64,000 nt of DNA from contig CADCHW010000006.1 of assembly GCA_902801245.1 (NCBI GenBank), positions 1-64,000 of the forward strand, written 5' to 3'. The stretch comes from an uncultured Ruminococcus sp. (GTDB taxonomy: Bacteria; Bacillota; Clostridia; Oscillospirales; Acutalibacteraceae). How positions within the stretch are numbered: the first letter of the stretch is position 1; every line of letters begins with the position of its first letter. Shown here one piece after another: positions 61,756-64,000 of the stretch. The notes beneath the pieces were generated by a model, which had not been told where the DNA came from, did no database searches, and worked only from the letters and a program-made list of their open reading frames with translations. The translations under genes were made by a program, and so were the position numbers.

Positions 61756-62119
61756 ATGAAGGAATTTGAAGTGTTGTTTTACAGCAGAACGGACGGAACA
61801 GAACCGGCAAAAGATTTTATTCTTAGTCTTGATACGAAAATGCGTGCCAAAATGCTTCGTACAATTGAAATGCTTACGATTAACGGCAATCAATTAAGAG
61901 AACCGTATTCAAAACCTCTTGATGACGGAATATTTGAACTCAGAGCCAAAGTAGGTTCGGACATATCGAGAGTTTTATATTTCTTTAATTGTCGGGAGAA
62001 AAATAATTTTAACAAATGGTTTTGTGAAAAAAACACAAAAGACACCAAAAGCAGAAATTGAATGTGCAAAACAGTATAGAGCCAATTATCTTAGCAGAAA
62101 GGAGAATATCAATGACTAA
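61756..62119 (+). pseudogene. HigB/RelE-type toxin with a +1 frameshift
   Basis: Family of phage-derived Gp49/HigB-like mRNA interferases. It starts MKEFEVLFYSRTDGTEPAKD F and continues FELRAKVGSDISRVLYFF (codon 77). Then the frame breaks in TTTAATT at 61984-61990 and ends after 101 codons. One base further the normal ending is present: IVGRKIILTNGFVKKTQKTP KAEIECAKQYRANYLSRKEN, stopping at 62119 with an 8-bp overlap of the antitoxin start, as in intact operons. SD AAGGAG. Either a real inactivating mutation or a single-base sequencing error. Confidence 0.82.
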
Positions 62120-62384
62120 TTTCAAAGATTTTCTTGCAGAACAATTAAAAGACGAAGAAATTCGCAAAGAGTACGAAGCACTCGAACCGGAATTTGCAAT
62201 TATACAAGCACTTATAGACACTCGCAACTCAACAGGACTAACTCAAAAAGAGCTGTCGGAGCGTACAGGAATAGCTCAAAGCGATATAAGCAAGCTTGAA
62301 AACGGTAACGCTAACCCGTCTGTAAAAACTCTTCAAAGACTTGCAGTCGCTATGGGTAAGAAACTGAAAATTGAATTTGTATAA
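62112..62384 (+). CDS. HigA-like antitoxin, XRE family
   Basis: 90 residues. An N-terminal helix (MTNFKDFLAEQLKDEEIRKE YEAL) that neutralises toxin in this family is followed by a helix-turn-helix domain (TGLTQKELSERTGIAQSDIS KLENG). The ATG at 62112 has SD AGAAAGGAG and overlaps the toxin's intact frame. It binds DNA and represses its own operon. The gene is intact although the toxin frame is broken. Confidence 0.9.
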   Translation: MTNFKDFLAEQLKDEEIRKEYEALEPEFAIIQALIDTRNSTGLTQKELSERTGIAQSDISKLENGNANPSVKTLQRLAVAMGKKLKIEFV

Positions 62385-62439
62385 AACATAAATGGTGAAT
62401 TACTCTTTGTTTTTCAAAATTTTTAATACTAAAAATTAC

Positions 62440-62477
62440 AACCCTTGAACCGTTCAAAATTCAAGGGTTTATTTTTA
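62440..62477 (+). terminator. Terminator of the higBA-like operon
   Basis: AACCCTTGAA and TTCAAGGGTT form a 10-bp stem with a 10-nt loop, followed by TATTTTTAT. Confidence 0.88.
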
Positions 62478-62484
62478 TATATAA

Positions 62485-63454
62485 TCACCTTATAATCTCG
62501 GGTATCTCGATATAAGAAACAATCTTATCCTCTTCATCGTCAATATTCCACTGCAAATCCTTACCCAAAAGCTTGTTCAACGCAATATTGGGAATATTCA
62601 CTCCCGAAGCCAGACAGCTCATTTGCAGACCGCCCGACATTCTTGTATTGACCTCCAAAAGGTAAAGCGTTTCGCCGTCATATCTGAACTGAACATTACA
62701 CGGATATTCCAAATTAACCTTATTCAAAACATTCGCCGTCATACTGATAATTTCAAGGTCATACACAACACGCTCCTCACGAGTAGGGTTTTTAATCCTA
62801 GGAATAGCAATAGTACCCGTGTCCGTCCTCAGACAGTCAACGCTTACTTCCAGACCGTCCAGATACGGCATAACCATTAAATCGTCAAATGTTTCCTTAG
62901 TCGAAAGAGCCGTGTACAAATCTGTCGAATTCATTCACATTCTCTATAATCTTCCTAAAACTCATTCCGCCCTCGTCACGCACAAACTTCACACAAACCT
63001 GCTTGTGATTTTTTCTCAAAGCGTCGTAAGCTTTTGCAAAATCCTCGGCATTATTAACTTTGAAATAATCGGGAATATTAATATTCTCGTAATTTCTGAA
63101 ATGCTCATAGGCTGCCGCTTTATCGTTTAAGAAATCAATAACCTTGAAATCGTCCGCCAAAACCTTAACTCCGATTTCTTCAAATCTCTCTTTGTTTTTG
63201 CTGATTTCAACCATATGTCTGCGTGGCACAAAAACATCAACGTTATGCTCCCTGCAAAAATCCAGACAATACAAAATGTACTCCTCGCCGCTTAAATGCG
63301 GCTCTTCGTACCATTCATCGCAGACTTTCTGAATTACCGAATCAATCCGCAGGTTAGTTCCGATTACAAAGATTTGCTCCTCTTCGTCCTCTTTAATAAG
63401 TTCAATCAGTCTGTAAACCGTACTGAACCAATGATTAAACCAAACTTTTATCAT
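62485..63454 (-). pseudogene. ATP-grasp enzyme split by a frameshift
   Basis: Two adjacent frames make one ATP-grasp protein. The N-terminal part (62897-63454) starts MIKVWFNHWFSTVYRLIELI and has FVPRRHMVEISKNK and CVKFVRDEGGMSFRKI (ATP-binding Lys and glycine loop). The C-terminal part (from about 62920) has LMVMPYLDGLEVSVDCLRTD, LLEVNTRMSGGLQM (metal-binding Glu-Asn) and ends at 62485. The break fits one extra base in the TTT (minus strand) at 62918-62920: removing it gives NEFDRLYTALSTKETFDDLM. ATP-grasp enzymes are part of the Ter-linked biosynthetic module. Real decay or sequencing error cannot be told apart here. Confidence 0.8.
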
Positions 63455-63617
63455 TTCTTTAAGATACCTCCAAACATATATTATAGTGAATATTTTTTTA
63501 AAAAGTACTCCAATTTATCGAAAATCTCCTCAGTACTCCTTGAAGAAAAGGTTTCCTCGGGAAAATTCCAATCGTGATTTTTTATAACGTTAATTGTAAA
63601 TGTTCCGTTTCGACAGG

Positions 63618-64000
63618 TTATGCGTCTGCAAGCTTTTTTATAATACCGCAGGTCTTATAATGCGTGAGCGGATAATATTCAATCGGCACTCCCTTTTCCT
63701 CTGCAAGCCTTACAATATGAGCCAAATCATCAGCTCCTTTATACTTCTCGTCAATAAGAACTTTCCACGGAACACGTCTTAACAAAACTCTTGTAGTTTC
63801 ACCTATTCCCGGTTTGACAAGGTTAATATCCTCAATGCCGAAATGCTCCGCAATTTTCCGAACCTCGTCAACACCTTTTCCGCTCAGAACATTTTCCGAA
63901 ACATCTGCACTTCCGTCAAGTTCAAACTCCTTTTCAATCGCATTGATAAACTCATACGAAAGGTCGGAATCTTTCAGCTCGCCGTAATAAACAGCACCGT
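63618..64000 (-). CDS. PELOTA-domain protein of the Ter-linked module (C-terminal part, partial)
   Basis: 127 codons plus the stop, running off the right edge. The visible part reads AVYYGELKDSDLSYEFINAI, then a domain with INLVKPGIGETTRVLLRRVP WKVLI, DDLAHIVRLAEEKGVPIEYY and THYKTCGIIKKLADA. The KPGIGETTRVLLRRVPW segment is the signature of the PELOTA RNA-binding domain that follows cysteine-protease-like (StiP) or other domains in Ter-associated operons. The stretch between this gene and the ATP-grasp gene (63455-63617) stays open in one frame (HDWNFPEETFSSRSTEEIFD) and may be a further remnant. Confidence 0.7.
   Translation of the reverse strand, partial: GAVYYGELKDSDLSYEFINAIEKEFELDGSADVSENVLSGKGVDEVRKIAEHFGIEDINLVKPGIGETTRVLLRRVPWKVLIDEKYKGADDLAHIVRLAEEKGVPIEYYPLTHYKTCGIIKKLADA

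Overview
This window looks like chromosome of a low-to-moderate GC, spore-forming Clostridia, most likely Oscillospiraceae/Ruminococcaceae. The best clue is a pair of large GH13 pullulanase-type enzymes with MucBP-like and CBM26-like modules, one of which also has a type I dockerin. That combination is known from amylosome-forming gut starch degraders such as Ruminococcus bromii. Assignment to that species is inference. Spore genes (gerW/ytfJ, spmA, spmB) agree with a spore-former. Most genes lie on the minus strand. The exceptions are gap, a PD-(D/E)XK gene, spmAB, a zinc-ribbon gene, a small-peptide toxin and a higBA-like pair.

Layout. 1-10 kb: start of gltB, pyrG, an ANTAR regulator with a pseudo-receiver, glnA with an attenuator-like leader, rluB, a DacF-type carboxypeptidase, gerW with its DUF2953 partner, scpB/scpA and an M50 protease. 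10-20 kb: rpmB, two paralogous lipoproteins, a decayed MazE-like antitoxin, tRNA-Tyr and tRNA-Thr, an SseB-domain protein, and a GldA/F/G-like ABC cluster with a DUF4340 partner. 20-36 kb: RNase Y, a candidate small RNA, gap, a PD-(D/E)XK gene, a FolT-like ECF subunit behind a structured leader and an 18-bp minisatellite, the two pullulanases, an AbrB-type regulator and spmAB. 35.6-49.9 kb: a giant (about 1,979 aa) low-complexity, charged-helix, zinc-ribbon protein; a 12S/1.3S/5S-like biotin carboxyltransferase trio; guaB; a lone ZnuA-like lipoprotein; and a thioesterase. 50-64 kb: a type I toxin-antitoxin locus, a zinc-ribbon protein, a PMCA-type Ca2+ ATPase, and a Ter stress operon (rhomboid, YceG, TelA, three TerD). 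Beyond it lie a higBA pair with a frameshifted toxin, a frameshifted ATP-grasp gene and a PELOTA-domain gene that probably belongs to the same Ter-linked module.

The intergenic DNA is full of interspersed repeats. Two MITE-like families (REP-A, about 270 bp; REP-B, about 210 bp) have different interiors but the same terminal inverted repeats, and they form a chimera at 33600-34013. A third family (REP-C) repeatedly ends directly at a Shine-Dalgarno sequence. A short hairpin family (HP) with a GTT/AAC loop keeps its pairing through compensatory changes, sits inside REP-C copies and has been read into the C-terminus of PyrG.

The strongest candidates for new biology are: the 38-residue hydrophobic peptide with a convergent antisense RNA plus two further antisense-RNA copies that have lost their toxin; the dockerin placed inside the C-terminal beta domain of a pullulanase; the giant zinc-ribbon/charged-helix protein; and the linked-TIR repeat families. 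No CRISPR array, prophage or complete transposase gene of a known IS type was seen.
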